Positions 12,986-27,592 of a stretch of DNA of 64,000 nt are shown here, piece after piece. Within the stretch, counting starts at the first letter, position 1, and the number at the start of each line of letters is the position of its first letter. The position numbers and the translations under genes are program-made. The notes below the pieces were generated by a model, which had not been told where the DNA came from, did not search any database, and saw only the letters and a list, made by a program, of their open reading frames with translations. Origin of the DNA: Chrysomallon squamiferum (taxonomy: Eukaryota; Mollusca; Gastropoda; Neomphalida; Peltospiridae); the NCBI GenBank assembly GCA_012295275.1, contig CM022666.1, positions 1,897,116 to 1,961,115 on the forward strand, given 5' to 3'.

Positions 12986-15900
12986 TGAATTTATTTTATT
13001 AATGGAAAGATATCCCCCTTATTCTCCAATATAAAATAAATACAACAGAGAAATTTGTTTTAAATTAAGGGTAGTTGAATCCATTAGATATTTTTCATAT
13101 TTAAAAAAATAATAAAATAAAAAAATCTAAACAAATATGACAGATGAAAGGCATGGTTAAAATGTACTGAAATTGGCTATTTTTAGTGCAAAATAAATAT
13201 TATCATAAATGCATATGTTGTTCTGTTTAAGAACATCATTGAACAATTTATCTCTCTCCACATACAAAAATATTTTCAAAATAAGTCTCACTTGAGATTC
13301 CAAAAGCCTGGTTTCACTGCCTATCTAAAACCATTATGATATTATTAGATTAAGGATTCAGTAATCTTTTGAGATCAGAGCTCAACCAACCCAGGTATTT
13401 AATCAGCTTAACCCCATTCTTTGACAAGTTGGTCTTGAAAAATAAAAAAATGATTAGCTAAAATTAAATGATGAAAATCTGATTAGGGAAATTAAATTTC
13501 TGTACAAAGAAAGTAAACTGTAGATTGTTATAATGAATGCATTTGAAAGGTTTACAAACAAATCTTTTACTTGCATTTATATTTGTTTGCCTCAAAATAT
13601 TACAGATACTAACTTTAAATATAAATCTGAACTAGAAAGATGTATTATTTATAATAATCCTTTTGGTTCATTCTTTCAGTTTTCCATTTCATCTGATTAA
13701 AAAAGAATAGATAGGCCTACATAATTAAAATATATATATATTAATAAAAAAAAATAATACTAATAACAATAATAATAATAATTTCTTTTGGGTGTCTGTG
13801 TTTTTTCTCTCTCTTTAATTTATCAGTTATAACTAAACTCTCTTCAACATTTCAACAAGGCCTAGCAGAATATTAAATGATCACAATCACATGTAAAATG
13901 TATTAAATTACCTTCAAAACAACTCATTAAACATTCATCACTTTTTTTTAATATTTATTATTGGATGGACTCAAATAACCTGAATAATAAAGTTTTTAAA
14001 GAAGATTTCTGTTGTTTTTTTATGACGATACATACACACTGGGGGATTATAAACCATGGGCACACTTAGTCAACGTCTGCTTCAGTTGCTTACCTGTCAA
14101 TCAAACTGACTGGAATACATGTGTTGCAGATACAATTTTACAAGTCTCACCAAAAGACATAAGCATGCAATAAATGTCAGTTTATAGCTTTATTTTAAAC
14201 ACATGTAAAATTTAAACAAATTTGTTTTCTTTTTTTTTCTGAAAAAAACAACAACAGTAACAAATGTATGTAAAGCCTCAGTGCATGCAACCATGACTGG
14301 TCCCATAAATAACTTAAGTATATATAAATAGAAAAAAAATCACACACACACACATGCACGTGCATGCGCGAGCGTGTGCGCACTACACAATATACAAATC
14401 AATGTCAGCTTTCACAGCTTGGTTTTGTTTTATTTTCATTTACATTTTTTTTTTTTTACTTTCTTTTTTATTTTGACATCTATAAAAGTCAGGAATTACT
14501 GTAATAAAAGGGATAAAAAGTAAAACAATTTATTATTATTCTAATAAAAATAAAATTTCAAAAAAAAAAAAAAAAAAAACACAACAAACAAACAACCCTT
14601 CAAAATAAAAAATATATTTAAAGAAAAAACAACAAAAAAACGACATCAAAAAACCACTCATAACCTTTTGAAAACAAACACTCCAGCTTTTCCATTACCT
14701 TAACCCAGGATCACAAACACTACACAGCAGTGGTTAAATTGTCTTTATGTGCATTGTAATTTGTATAATGAGGGCAATTTATGCGATGTCGTCTCAAATT
14801 TGAAGGCCCTGCCGAGCCTGCAGATCTGCCTTCTGTTCTGTCTGACATTGTTAGTTAAAATTTACGGCCACATTCATTTCCCACTCCGGAAGTGACTCTG
14901 AAAACGCACCAACATCACACAAAAATTTTGATAATCATCCACTGCCCTGCAACCACGGTTCACTGATACCCTTGGTTTGAAGTCCCCGGTAACGGATCTC
15001 TGTCATTATTATTTATTTTCTTTAATGTGAGCAGAGATGAATGAGAGAGAAGAGAGAAATAATGATGGTTATTACAAAAAGAGGATTTATATAAAAAAAA
15101 AATAATAATAATAATAATAATAATACTGGTAGGGGTAATAATGATAAGATATGTGAGATGTGAATAATAATAATAATAATAACAATAAATATAACAACAA
15201 TGAATTAATAAATAAATAAATAAATAAAACAAGAATGAAAAAAGAAAAGTATAAACAGAAGATGGAGTTCATTCAAAAAAAAAAAAAAAAAAAAATATTG
15301 AAAAATTATCTTTCTGCCATCTGTTTGCATACAGCAATATAAACGTAGCCAGATTTCTATTTTCACATAAAAAAATATATAAATAAATTTAAAAAAGTAC
15401 ACAAAATCTCAAAACTTGTCCTTAATGATAAAGAAGGCACTGGATGCTAAGCAACAGGCTGTAACCAAAATCACTGAACCGCATCATTTAGCAGTGATGT
15501 ATCAGAGCAGTTTGAAATAAGAGAACTTGATGTGAACTTTAATGTTTTTAAAAAAGGAAAAAGAAAAATATTTAGATTTTTTATTTCTTCTTTCATTTTA
15601 TTTATATATATATATAAATATGAAACAAAGTGACCAGGAGCTTTTTACATTAGTGCTGGTTGTCAAAGATGCTCAAAGAATTTGACATGTATTTACAAAC
15701 AGGAAATTTGTGTGAAAAAAAAACAACAGATGTGTGTATTTTATATTGAGATACAAAAAAATTATTTCTTTTTCTCTTTATAATAATAATAAAAAAATAA
15801 TAATAATAAAAAAAATAATAATAGTATCATAAAAACAATAAGTATATACATATTCTTTAATAATTGTCCTAAATCTTTCATGGTTTCCTGCACTTTCAAA

Positions 15901-18900
15901 TACTAATGTATGATTTTAAACAACAGTTCTCATTTCTGGCCTCCATCATCTCAAGACATTTAGCGTACACAAGATCTTGGAAGTAATGCACCAGGAATCC
16001 ATGGAGATGTCTGCCAATCAATACACCACTTACATACCAAGCAGCACTTCTGAGAGTTTTCAAAGACAAATAAAAGATCCCTGGCTGTTAATCAGTTTGG
16101 ATCTGACCTTCAAACGATGTCTGGGGACAACTTCTTTTAAAATTCTACACCAACCATTACAACAACAACAATCTTGAAGGCTGCTAACAAGTAAACACAG
16201 AGATAATGGTTGATTTTTTTTTTAAACAGTATTTGCTATCTCACCTTGTTTTATTCAACTGGAATGTTTATAACATTTCTGTTATGTGTGATTGTTTTTA
16301 ATCACATGGTTTGTATGTGTGTAGTTTATTATTTTATTTCAAATTACCTGCAGAGAGCTATGAAGCTACTAATTTTTCATACAACTCTTTCACTCACTCA
16401 CTCACTCACTCTTTTTCTCTGATCTGCCTGTCTGTCTGACAATCAGTCTGTTAATCATTCTCTATTTCTCTCTGCCAAACATTAACTCTCTTTTTTTTTT
16501 ATCAGTTTCTGTAAGACACGATGCTGTAATCTATCTTATCAAACCAGTCAACTAATTAGGTATGCTTCATTAACTCAATCTTATGCTTCACAAAGAATCT
16601 AATCTGTCAATCAGTGGTACAAATTTCTCTGCCTCAAACCTAACGACGACTGAATAACAAAACACTTTGTTGACAGCCGCTGGTTTAAAGTAAAAACTGT
16701 TAAAATACAGATTACTGACTTTCTGCAGATGAAATACTATCTTTTCTGTGTCAGTTTGAAGAAGACCTAACAAAAGCAGCAATTAAATAAATAAGACAAA
16801 AATGAAATACAGTTACGTATGTATGATGATGATGATGATGACACTGTTAGAATAATAACAAAGATAATAATGATAATTTATTCTGAATTTTTTAGGTTTT
16901 TTTAAATCAAAAATTTAATTTGTTTCCTTCACTAACAATGACACTATAACAAATCCAAATTCCATCAGAATCAAATTCTCAAGAAAAATTCGATATTCTT
17001 TAACTTAACAGCAAACAAAGGACAGAAAGAAGTGGTGAAAATTTGGCAAAACATCCTTAACAAAATTTAGTATTATGGAGGCTTATGAAAACCGATATTA
17101 GAAAAACAGGAAATTAAAACATGAAGTAATTATCATTTCTTGTTAGTGTATACTTGAAGTTCACTGTAGCAGAATTACTTATCAAATTAATACTCTACAC
17201 CTAATTTTTTTTTCACAATTCTTTTCCTTATCACGCTGTTGAATCTTTGAGTTAACTCTGGATTAACACTATGATGGATTGAAATTTCAATATTTGCTAC
17301 TGAATTAATACCAGTTCCATTACCTGTCTTGCTGACACATAATTCCAGCTGTAATACCACAAGATTATGGAAAGACAATACATCACCATTGATTGTAATT
17401 CAATGCTTTGCTTTAAGTCAGTTTTGAAAACCCAATCAAGCTAGCATTGAGTCAAAACATGGTGCTGTTTTTAATGGGACAGACAATATAATCAGAAGCC
17501 ATTAATCAAATTTTTACATCATCTTTCAGAAACAGCTAACTGGTTTTAGGGTTATGGCATTTAATTCCAGGCTCAAATGGACTGTGACATCTGCTGATGT
17601 GGCAATGTCATCCAATCTTTAAACAAATGTAGTCTTAAGTGTTCAGTTGATGCAGTGAGAATTGTGATTTTAACTGAAGGTTCAGTATGGAATAATCATT
17701 ATGGAAATGACTAATAATAATAATAATTATTGTATCATCATATCATAATAATAATAATAATAATGGTGACTACGATCAAGCTAATGATGAAACAAAAAAT
17801 AGCAGACTAAAAAGATTTTTGAATATTATAGTAAGAACACAGAGATAACATTTTATAACCAATTTGTGTCATTTTAAAACTATTTTATTTCAATATCTGA
17901 AGGTGATTATTATTACAAATTGGAGACAAGTAGACATACCAAACTAGAGTAACAAACACATAAATGAATGTAAAAAATATTCTGAAAGTTTTGATATGAA
18001 TAAATTTTGTGATTATTTATATAATTCAGAATGAAATGTTTGTTAAAAATTTAACCAGAGTATAACAGTATTAAACCACAATATCTGGTTATTAAAACAA
18101 CTATTATGTTAACTGTTTTTGCCATTTCTTCTTTCTTGTCCAATCATTATTCACTTATTAATATATCAACCTGAACAAAAACCTCCACTCAATAAACGAT
18201 GGCATTCATCTGACTCTTCTTTTTCTTTTTTTTTTTTTTTTGTCATTTCTTCTTTTTTGGATGAAGGAACTCAAAAATATTATCATTCAAAAAGCAACAG
18301 ATAAAATGCCTTAGGCAAAATTTCTTTTGAAGTGCAGATTTATTGGAAAATTGGCCATTCCCCACACACACACATACTACAGAGAAATGGGAACCGATAA
18401 CCATTCAAATTTAAGAGCTGTTGCACAAAAAAGAATAGTATTCTCTTTAAGCCAGACATTTTCTGGCAATCTATTTGGCATTACACGAAGACTTTCTTAA
18501 AGGCAATCAATAAGAATCGGTCTGTGCAGTTCCCACAAACTTACACTTTGGACTGAAGTAAGAGCTGTAATGGCCATTCAAAAGGAATTCTCAATTACTG
18601 CAGAATGTTCTGTCTTGAATTCCAAAGCTATGATTTATTCATCTGAGATTTTTTTGTCTGTATCATGGTCTCACTGGTAATATCTGAAGAGCTGTATCAA
18701 TGATATGATACAGTATAACAGAATCACAGGTTTTAATAGTAACACAAACAAAATATTTCAACATTTTAAAATGTAAAAAAATTCTCTCCAATTGTTAATT
18801 TTGGAACAACTATGATCTAAATTCATAATATGAAATTAAAAATCTTATCAGGTTTTGTGTGAAGATGGATGGGCTAACAATGAATTTAAAAATAAATATC

Positions 18901-19939
18901 AGATTTACAGTTTTAGGCTATTTATAAATATTTAACTTTATTCAAATCTGTCTACAATCATTTTGTAAGTGAAGAGAAAGACGTCAGAAAGTAGGTATGC
19001 AAATATTACAAATGTATCTTCTTAATTCAGTATATGCTACCAACTCTTAATGAACAAACTATAACTAAAGAAAATTCTGTGAAGATTGGTGAAAATCAGA
19101 TAAATGTCTACTACAATCCACAAGAAAAACACAGCTGAAATCTGTGCCATCTGAAACAACAGAAAAACACACAGCTAATAAATAATCTTCAACGATGTCC
19201 CATTACCCTGATTAATGTGAGTCAGCAGCAGACACTTCTATCTCTTCTCTGTTTCCCTATCAATCCTGTGGAACTGTGAAGAGACACATAGGCAATTCTT
19301 CAAAACTGGACACAGAGAATTCAGATATCTGGAGCATCAAATCATTCTAAGTGGCGACCTGAAGCATTCTTCTGGTCATGAATGTGCCAAGACAATTTCA
19401 ACATTCAGTGACAGAGCTTTCTTTTCATAAATAACACCACGATGAAAAGTAACAAAAGTAACAAAAGTAGTGAAAATGTGTCCACTTTCTTTCAATGAAT
19501 AAACATTTGAATAAAGACAGTATGTAGTAAAAGGTATGAATTTCAAAACAGAGTAAAATGGACTCTGGTTGTTGTTCTAAATACAATGCTTTATGAATGC
19601 AAATTCATCTGAATAATTTTAACACCAAGAAAAACAAAAGACAGCAAACAAAGAATGAAAAAAAACAAAAAAATGAAAATCTATTAATGCATTGTTTAAT
19701 TATCGTATAAAAATGAGCAAGTCAAATCTCTAAACCATTTTTGAAAAATAACATTAGTTAGTCATAGAAGACCCCCCCAAAAATCCAAGGTCTTCGTATC
19801 TCATTATGCATAGTAATTTCTGTTTTAACAAGATCAGACCCAAGATCTGCTGCCCTCTATGCATAACAATGAAAATATCTCCATCTCCAACCAAACTCAG
19901 CCAATCTGGCCACACAATGACTAGTCAGACAAAACTTCA

Positions 19940-20260
19940 AAAGCACTAATTAGCTCAGACACTCTCCATAGCTACACACACAGTCAGCCAGAACAGTGCA
20001 TCAGAATTCAGACTGCTAAGTGATGGACTGCCCGGGGCTAACACCAGGAAGCTCACAAGGGTGGGAAGAGGGATAGCAGGAGTGCAATCTCTGCTTGATC
20101 GGGAAAAAAGAGAAGTGGAGGACAAGCTGGTAATTAGCACCAGTGTGATGTGGCTGCTGATTAGTTTTGATTTATGGGTTTGTAATTAGTATGCCAGGAG
20201 CGTGCAGTTCTGCCTGCCCTTGCAGTTGGCCAGCAGCTTCACGTTTGGTGCTGCTGAAAG
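19940..20260. promoter_or_regulatory. Island with TAATTAG homeodomain-type sites
   Basis: A less AT-rich, non-repetitive island in the long intron. TAATTAG occurs at 19948-19954, 20131-20137 and 20183-20189, with CTGATTAG near 20157. A short minus-strand frame (19955-20140) has no splice support or similarity, so I read this as a candidate enhancer. Confidence 0.35.
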
Positions 20261-20597
20261 CAGTCGAATCACATCAAAGATTTAATCAGAAATGTAATTT
20301 TCCCCCTTCATTTCAGTTTCCAAAGTTTTGATGCATATTATTTAACTTTTTTATTTTTGTTATGGTTAACGAAATATTTTAACTGATAACATTTCAAATA
20401 CAGCTGCGGCCTGGTATTCTCTCAAGCACCAAATGTCTGAATTTAAATATTTTTAAATGTTTCTGAAAATTTATTAAGAAAATTGATGGAACTAATCATC
20501 TTACTAATTTTATTAAACAACATTTAATTAATTTAACAAGGCAAAGAGGAAAATAAATAAACAGAATTATTCAGTCCCTTCAATAATAAATTATCTG

Positions 20598-20635
<38 letters not shown>

Positions 20636-22999
20636 CAATATCTTTCAAAGTGTTACTTTCAAATATTAAAAAAATATAATTATCAAATAAAACAGTTGTA
20701 TTTATGATAATAATTCATGAATTCCATTTGTTTCAGATGATGCGTGACTGTTCATGTTGTTGTTTTATTACTATGACTAAGGCTATCCCAAATATTCATC
20801 TTCCCTGTTCTAGATGGTAATTCATCCAAGTCATTCCAAGAAAACTAAATGATTTCAAAAATATTATTTTGTGCACATAAATATCAAGTGGACAGAAAGT
20901 CATTCAGGGAAATCCCATGACACCTAATGATGAGTCAAAACCAGAACAGTTTCTTTTACGTGGGATTAATCTGTTTCTTTTACTCAAAAGTTAATCAAAG
21001 TCTATCAATCAATAAATAGGAGGATTTATGAATAAAGACATTTAGTCCTCATTAAAATGTGATGACCATTGTCGTAAAGGAAAACAAAATATTAAAAATC
21101 GTAAAGAATAAAAAAAAAAAAAAATCATTTGACTCATGTTGCATGATGAAGCAACAAAAATGAGTCACCAATTGAAACTGGACACGCAGGACAATAATTT
21201 ATTTAGCAACATTTTGGACTGGAGGGCAACAATTTCTTCTCTTTTTCCCTTTTTTTTTTCTTTCTTTGTAAATAACCTTTGATTAAAAAAAAAAAAAAAT
21301 GCAAGAAAAAAAAGGCAATTCATTAAGATTTTCAAATGAAAAACAGAAATATCAAAGAAATGTTGCTGCTTGTTACACTAAAAATGAATATGAATGTGTC
21401 AGTATTAATGATACAGTGAAAAATGAACTGAGCAAGCACACCAAACAATGATCGAGATTTATGACCTCCAGACATAATAAACGAGATGGCTATAAATTTA
21501 CACTTTATAGCTGATGGGCTTTCTGGGATCGTGGAACTCTTCGCATCAGCTTCCCTTCCCCACCGACTGCAAATCCAGCAACCTCTTCATACAGAATGCT
21601 TCAAAGACAGATCACTTGCAGGATCATTGTTACAGAAGTCTATATGGATTTTGTGTCACCAGCCCGCACACTCATTCCATCACTGGTCATTACAGATAAT
21701 TAAATCACTTGAAAATTGATGCTCGGTGACACTTTTTGGCTGTTTATTGGATGGAGGAGAGTCAGATGACGTTTTAGTTAGATATTTTTTTGGAAGTGTT
21801 ACAAAAAGTTGTGATGATTTTAATAACTTTTAAATGAGTTAAAAGAGGCATTATGGATTACTGCTTCCTCTTGGGGTTTTTTTTTTTAAATATTTTTGTT
21901 TTATTTTTTTTTTTCTTCTTTCATATTTCTTTTTATAAAACTAATACTGATTCTTGGATCTTGCTAAATAACCTTAACTGTACAAACATGAGTTAGATCA
22001 ATTTAAATTACATTAAAAATGAAACAACATGTTATTTTTATTTCACCAATCATCTTAATAAACATAATAAACAGATAGTGATTTGACAATACCTTAACAT
22101 ATTTTATTCTTTAAAAGGTATTAGAAGTAAAACAATTTTTTTTATATATAAAACAGTGAGAGGTATTTTTTTACAAATACTTTGCTTTTGTTAAACCACT
22201 TGTTGGGTTCTGCTTTGTTTAAGAACATAAAGCACTTACTAATAGTAATAAATTTAATTAAATTATCTATAACACATAACAAAGAAAAAACTGAAATTGT
22301 TCAACTTACTAACAAGAATGATCTACAGAACTTTTAACCAAATAAATGATGAATAATGTATTTAAAAATAACAAATTATACACAAGGCAATGAAAGTAAA
22401 ATTAAAAATTAATATTCAAAGAAAAAATTGGTATCAAAATTAATTATCAATGAACACAAATAAATTTAATAACAGAATTAATGGGGTTTTTTAAAATATT
22501 TTTCACTAAACCATGGTAGTTTAAGAAAATAAAAATAAAAAATAAAAAAGGAAGATTTTAACAGAAACAATTAACTTCAAAAATTACAAACAAGAACACA
22601 CAGAAGTCTGAGAAAAGAACATAAAGGAAAGAAAGAAAGCATTGTCTAAAAAAAAAAAAAACTGGCAACCAGAAACCAAATCAATACTGTATAAATTTTC
22701 CGGGTTTAATAACCTGCAAATGAAGCACTGAGACTTCAGAAATCAGAAGAAACCGAATCTCATGATGTGGGATTGACTTAAGCAAACTGAAGGGTTATTG
22801 GAAAATCACACACGATCTCACAACACAACAGAATCGACAGGACGTGCACAGTGGCAGTTTGCTGCAAAGTGTGACATTTGTACAAAACATGGGCTCCACT
22901 GCATCCAATTGTTACCCAACACACAAACACGATCTTTGACAAAAGCTGATTAGAAGCAATTCATTTTGTGTGTGGTTTTAGAAGTTGGTCTGTAACAAG

Positions 23000-23105
23000 T
23001 CCATTAGCTCCTATGAATCATTATTCCATTAATTAGGAAGTTTTCCTTGTCACATCATTGTTTCCAGCACAAAAATGCTGCAGAGTTCTCAATGAATCAT
23101 TATAC
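23000..23105. promoter_or_regulatory. Island with duplicated ATGAATCATTAT and TTAATTAG
   Basis: The 12-mer ATGAATCATTAT occurs at 23013-23024 and 23092-23103, flanking a TTAATTAG at 23029-23036. Candidate regulatory sequence inside the long intron, motif-based only. Confidence 0.25.
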
Positions 23106-23899
23106 TCAATTGTATTGTTTAGAACAACTTTCAACGGAAATCATATACTATTTATATATTTTTAACATTTTTTTTTTTTAATTTTAAATTTATTTGATTA
23201 TATATTTCTTTTCTTGGTGTCTATCTTTTTTCCTTTTTTTAAATCATTTTTTTTTTTTTTTTTTTAACCACTGGTAAAATGATTATATAATCTTTAGAAT
23301 ATATGTGCTAAGTGATTATCATTACTTAATATGATATATAAAAATGTCTTAAGTAACACAAACTCTCCCATACTCCATCCACACAAACACATGCTTTCAC
23401 AATCACCCTTATAAATACACAGTGAAAAAAAAAAAAAAAAAAAGACACATATGGTAATATCAAGCAATAGGATTGAGGAAAAGATAAATATGAAAAAAGT
23501 GTAATTTATTATCTGCTTTCCTGATTAATAGAGACTTTTACCATTTTAATTTATATATATATATATATATATAATAGGATTTCTACTGGTGTACTAATTG
23601 AAAGCATATACACATTCCACTTAACATAAAAAAATTCAAAAAATTTCAAAAAAAAAAAAAAAAATTACTTTAATGATCCTGCTAAGAATCATGAAAGACA
23701 CATTTGGTGCCAAAGTTAATTGACAGCTGCTCAAATTATCTAATCAGTGATTAAAAAAACAAAACTTAAAAAGTTGTTAATAATAATTTCCTCAGGATAT
23801 TAGATTATAAAGATTCAAAGTAAAAGCAAAAAAGGTTTACCAGGAACTGCTAAAATTATCAACACTACCTAGTATATTACTTCATTCTTATGGTGACGG

Positions 23900-23930
<31 letters not shown>

Positions 23931-24114
23931 TATTCTATTTTTGTAGTAGCAGTGATGATGGTAATGATAATTGTAGCAGTCTACAAAATTTATTATATTT
24001 ACTTATTAACAAATATATAAAATTTAAAGCAAAATTTTTAAACCAACATCTGCCAGGTTTGAATCAAATAACATTAATTTTTTTAATTTTTTTATTAATA
24101 ATAATAACAATAAT

Positions 24115-24280
24115 AAGCTACAAATATACACGAGTGGACCATACTATGATAATAATAATAAAAATGTGTGGCAGTAATATTAAACAAATATCCTTTCCAT
24201 GTGAAACATTCTAAAGCAAAAGAGCCATTAAGACTGTGATTCTTGTGCAGAAGGTGTAAAAAAAAACAAAAAAAAACACA
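24115..24280. repeat. Dispersed repeat, copy 1
   Basis: AAGCTACAAATAYACRAGAGTGGACCAT-type sequence followed by an AAT run, TTAAACAAA, ATTCTAAAGCAAA, TGCAGA and an A-rich end. A second copy is at 29542-29672. This copy has about 35 extra bases. Confidence 0.8.
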
Positions 24281-25309
24281 ACATATTCGGTGTCAGCAGA
24301 ATGGCACGACATGGTGATCTATGACTGGGGAAGAACATATTTCCCTCTTGTCCTCACTTATGTTAGTCTGCCCATGAGGTCCCCGACAGGCATGGCTCCA
24401 TTTTCAGGTTTAAAAGTTCAGGCTGTGAGGTTTACCATACATCTACGTGTGGGGAATATGTCTCCAGCGAACTACGTCCACAGCGTTTTAAAACATTAAT
24501 TTACGAGTCATTATCCACACACTTCATTTTAAGAACGTTTGTGAGAGAACAGTTTAAATTATCTTTTTCAAATTAATATTTCAAACAGTCTGCGTTATCT
24601 CCACTGATAATGAAATTCATTTTTTTTTTTATTTGGGAGATTATAAATCATAGGAAATAACTTAAAAACTTTAAAGCATGTATTTATGGGCATGTATTAT
24701 TTAGAAATCGTTTTTAAAATGATATGATTATGAACACAATTGGGTTTTATTTTTCTAAGGGAAGGGCAGTTGTTGTTGTTTTCTTGTCAAGGATTAAGAT
24801 ATCAGTGATAAAAATCTCTTAATGTATGATCTTGGTAATTATTTTACTATATAACAATAATCTAGATTAGAGATGGAAAAGAATGAAAAAAAAAGACATT
24901 TTATCTCCCACTCTGGATTTTCTGATTCATTTTATCACACTATGCTCACTGAAACTTGGTTCTACAGCAATTTCTTTTTTCTTTCCTTCTACTTTTTTCC
25001 CCATTAAAATAGTTGTTCTGGTAATATGTAATGTAAATTTGTTTTCAAGCTAAGGTTTTTATAAAAAAAACTTCATCAGAGTATTCCCATCCACCATGGT
25101 GTTAAAAGAATCTATTTTTACTCAAGTCTCAAACCTCAAACATTACGAGTTCAAAAGTTAGAAACTTTTTTTCGTCCAGTTTCTATTTTCAATTTGTTTA
25201 AAATTAGCCATAACAAGTTATTTCTACATTATTATTATTATTATTAATAGAACCTTCCCCTAGACAAATTCCAGTGATAATTATTTATAACAAGAGTAAC
25301 AAGCTACAC

Positions 25310-25600
25310 CTGTCAACACAAGCCCCAGAACCAAACACACTAAAGCGCTCAGCCTAAACAGCTGTAATGAATTTACAAGTGGCTTTGAAAATTAATTTTT
25401 AAAACCTAACAGATTTCCTCTTGGCATCCCTCTCCATTATCTGTATAGCATAACCTTTGGAAACCAATTAGATCCCTTCCCCCCACAAAGCTTGTTGCTA
25501 TGGTAATTAAGGACACCGCTTTCCAAAGCCAAGACATGGGCCTGAAGGGAAGAACAGGAAAAGCAGATGATGAAAGGATGGATGAGCTCAACTAATTAAA
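25310..25600. promoter_or_regulatory. Island with RFX X-box-like site
   Basis: GTTGCTATGGTAATTAA at 25494-25510 matches the RFX X-box GTTGCCATGGTAAC at 12 of 14 positions and overlaps TAATTA. The surrounding 290 bp is less AT-rich and non-repetitive. Confidence 0.35.
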
Positions 25601-27079
25601 AGATCTCTGTATACCGTCTGTGAATGAAGATCAGTAGCAGTTCTCTGACTGGTACAATGTGGTGATAATCAGACAGCAGAAAAATGTGGCTTGATGCTAG
25701 ACAGAGAGAGATTCTGGTGAAGAAATCACAACGGTATCAGAAGTTCAGGTGCTGATCAGTGCTGAAGGTCAAGAAAAAGAATAAAACTTCTGACAAAACT
25801 TCTCGTATGGCAGAAGAATGAATGAATGAATGAAGGTTAAACAAACCATTTCTTTAAAGTTTAGTGTAATGGTTATTAGAAGTCAAACATGATACAAGAG
25901 AAAAAAAAATCCTAACAGAATATATGAAACAGTAGCAAAAGGAGACACACAAGTAGTCAGAAACACACAAACTTAATATGATATAAAAATGCCACATACA
26001 CACACCCAAAAACACACACACACATACACATGCATGGACACATTCCATAAACCTTTCTCTATCACTCATAGAGCCAAATATATATACAAACACCCAGCCA
26101 TTTCAAGGTTAGAACTGATTACACATTTTATCATATCTCTCCAACACCTGATACCATGACCAATGTACAGCCAGGTCCCATCTGCCGTATTGATCTCATT
26201 AAAGGTTGTTTTGGGAAATGTTTTTTTTCTCTAGTTGTTCCTGCTACTTAACCAGAGTGTTAATGGCTATGTAAATATCTCATGTTTAGATCATCAGTGG
26301 TTCTCTGCCAGTATTTCTCTCTTCCTCTGGCTCATCATAAAGTAATTGTGCTCTGTGTGCCATCTGCTACTTCCATCTCAAACCACTTGCGGTGTAAGAG
26401 GTTGGATAGTTAGGACATTTAAAAAAAATATATATATAAAAATCAAGATTTGAAAAAAAAAGAACAACAATGTAAAAAAAAGTTTACAGTTCATTTGCTT
26501 TTAGATTGACAGAATTGTCCATCAACTTTTTTCTTTTCATTCCAGTATTAATTAGGTTTTATAAAGCCCAGTTTGATTTACTTTTTCTTCTTCTTTTTTT
26601 TCCTGCTAATGTTCTTTTTAGAGATTTTGTGTTTTGGTTACAAGGGATGTTGGTAATAAGGTTTGGTTTTGATATAAGGTATATCTGGTATGTTTTTTTC
26701 CGTTATACATGTGAAAACACATCCTATTCTTTTAATAAACCAGAATTACTATCAGACACTGAATGAAATGGTAAAGTTAAATGAAATCCTCATTCGTATT
26801 CTTCTACAAACAAAGTTTCCATCCTTTCAAAAAATATTATCCAAAAAAAAAAAAAAGAAGAACTTAAAAATATAAAATCTCACAAATCAGAGATAACAAA
26901 TAACATATGGGCAACTATCAAAATAAAATGTACATGAATTAATAAAAAATAGTCCATTTGACAAAAAAAAAAATCTGTTATAAAACGTAGCCCACTCTCA
27001 CTTTTACGGATGTTCTTATCATTCCGAACATCTTTAACTGGCAGTTACAGCATAAAACCATGAAAGAAAAATAAATACC

Positions 27080-27119
<40 letters not shown>

Positions 27120-27538
27120 ACAAGCTCCCAGATGTCCACAAAATGCTGCTCAAACAGATGTAGCGCAGAAGGTAAGACCAGCTTGATGAAAGTAGTGCGG
27201 ATGCGAGACCAGAGAGCAGAACTGATGAAGTCAGAGTTAATAGTCCATGGTTATGAACAGATAGACATCACTGCATTAAAAGAACCTTGATCAGTGTATT
27301 ACCACTGGTTCTGTGTAGATGTGGCACTGGGCTAGCTGTGAGGGGCAGCTGGGTTAAACGCTATCCAGTGACCACGTCACACACGCACGCTGGTCATAAA
27401 AGTAATTGTTTCCTCTTCCCGTAACCAGATGAAACACATCTTAAATCGATTTCAGCTCAGGAAGTTGTAAAAAAATGCACAGAGTGTAATACATGGATAA
27501 TCTTCTTAATGGTGTGAATAATGTGTATGCTAGAAGAG

Positions 27539-27578
<40 letters not shown>

Positions 27579-27592
27579 CGGTGGTGGTGGTG
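27539..27592. repeat. (AGT)13 then GGT repeat
   Basis: An AGT run to 27579, then a short GGT run. It produces a spurious poly-Ser/poly-Gly reading frame. Confidence 0.95.

Noticed and set aside
19955-20140. 61-codon minus-strand frame in a less AT-rich island
   Set aside because: No splice sites in the right phase and no similarity to MAP4K4 linker sequence. The TAATTAG sites fit an enhancer better.
24290-24499. 69-codon plus-strand frame in a less AT-rich block
   Set aside because: No known family, no splice context, not conserved as far as I can judge.
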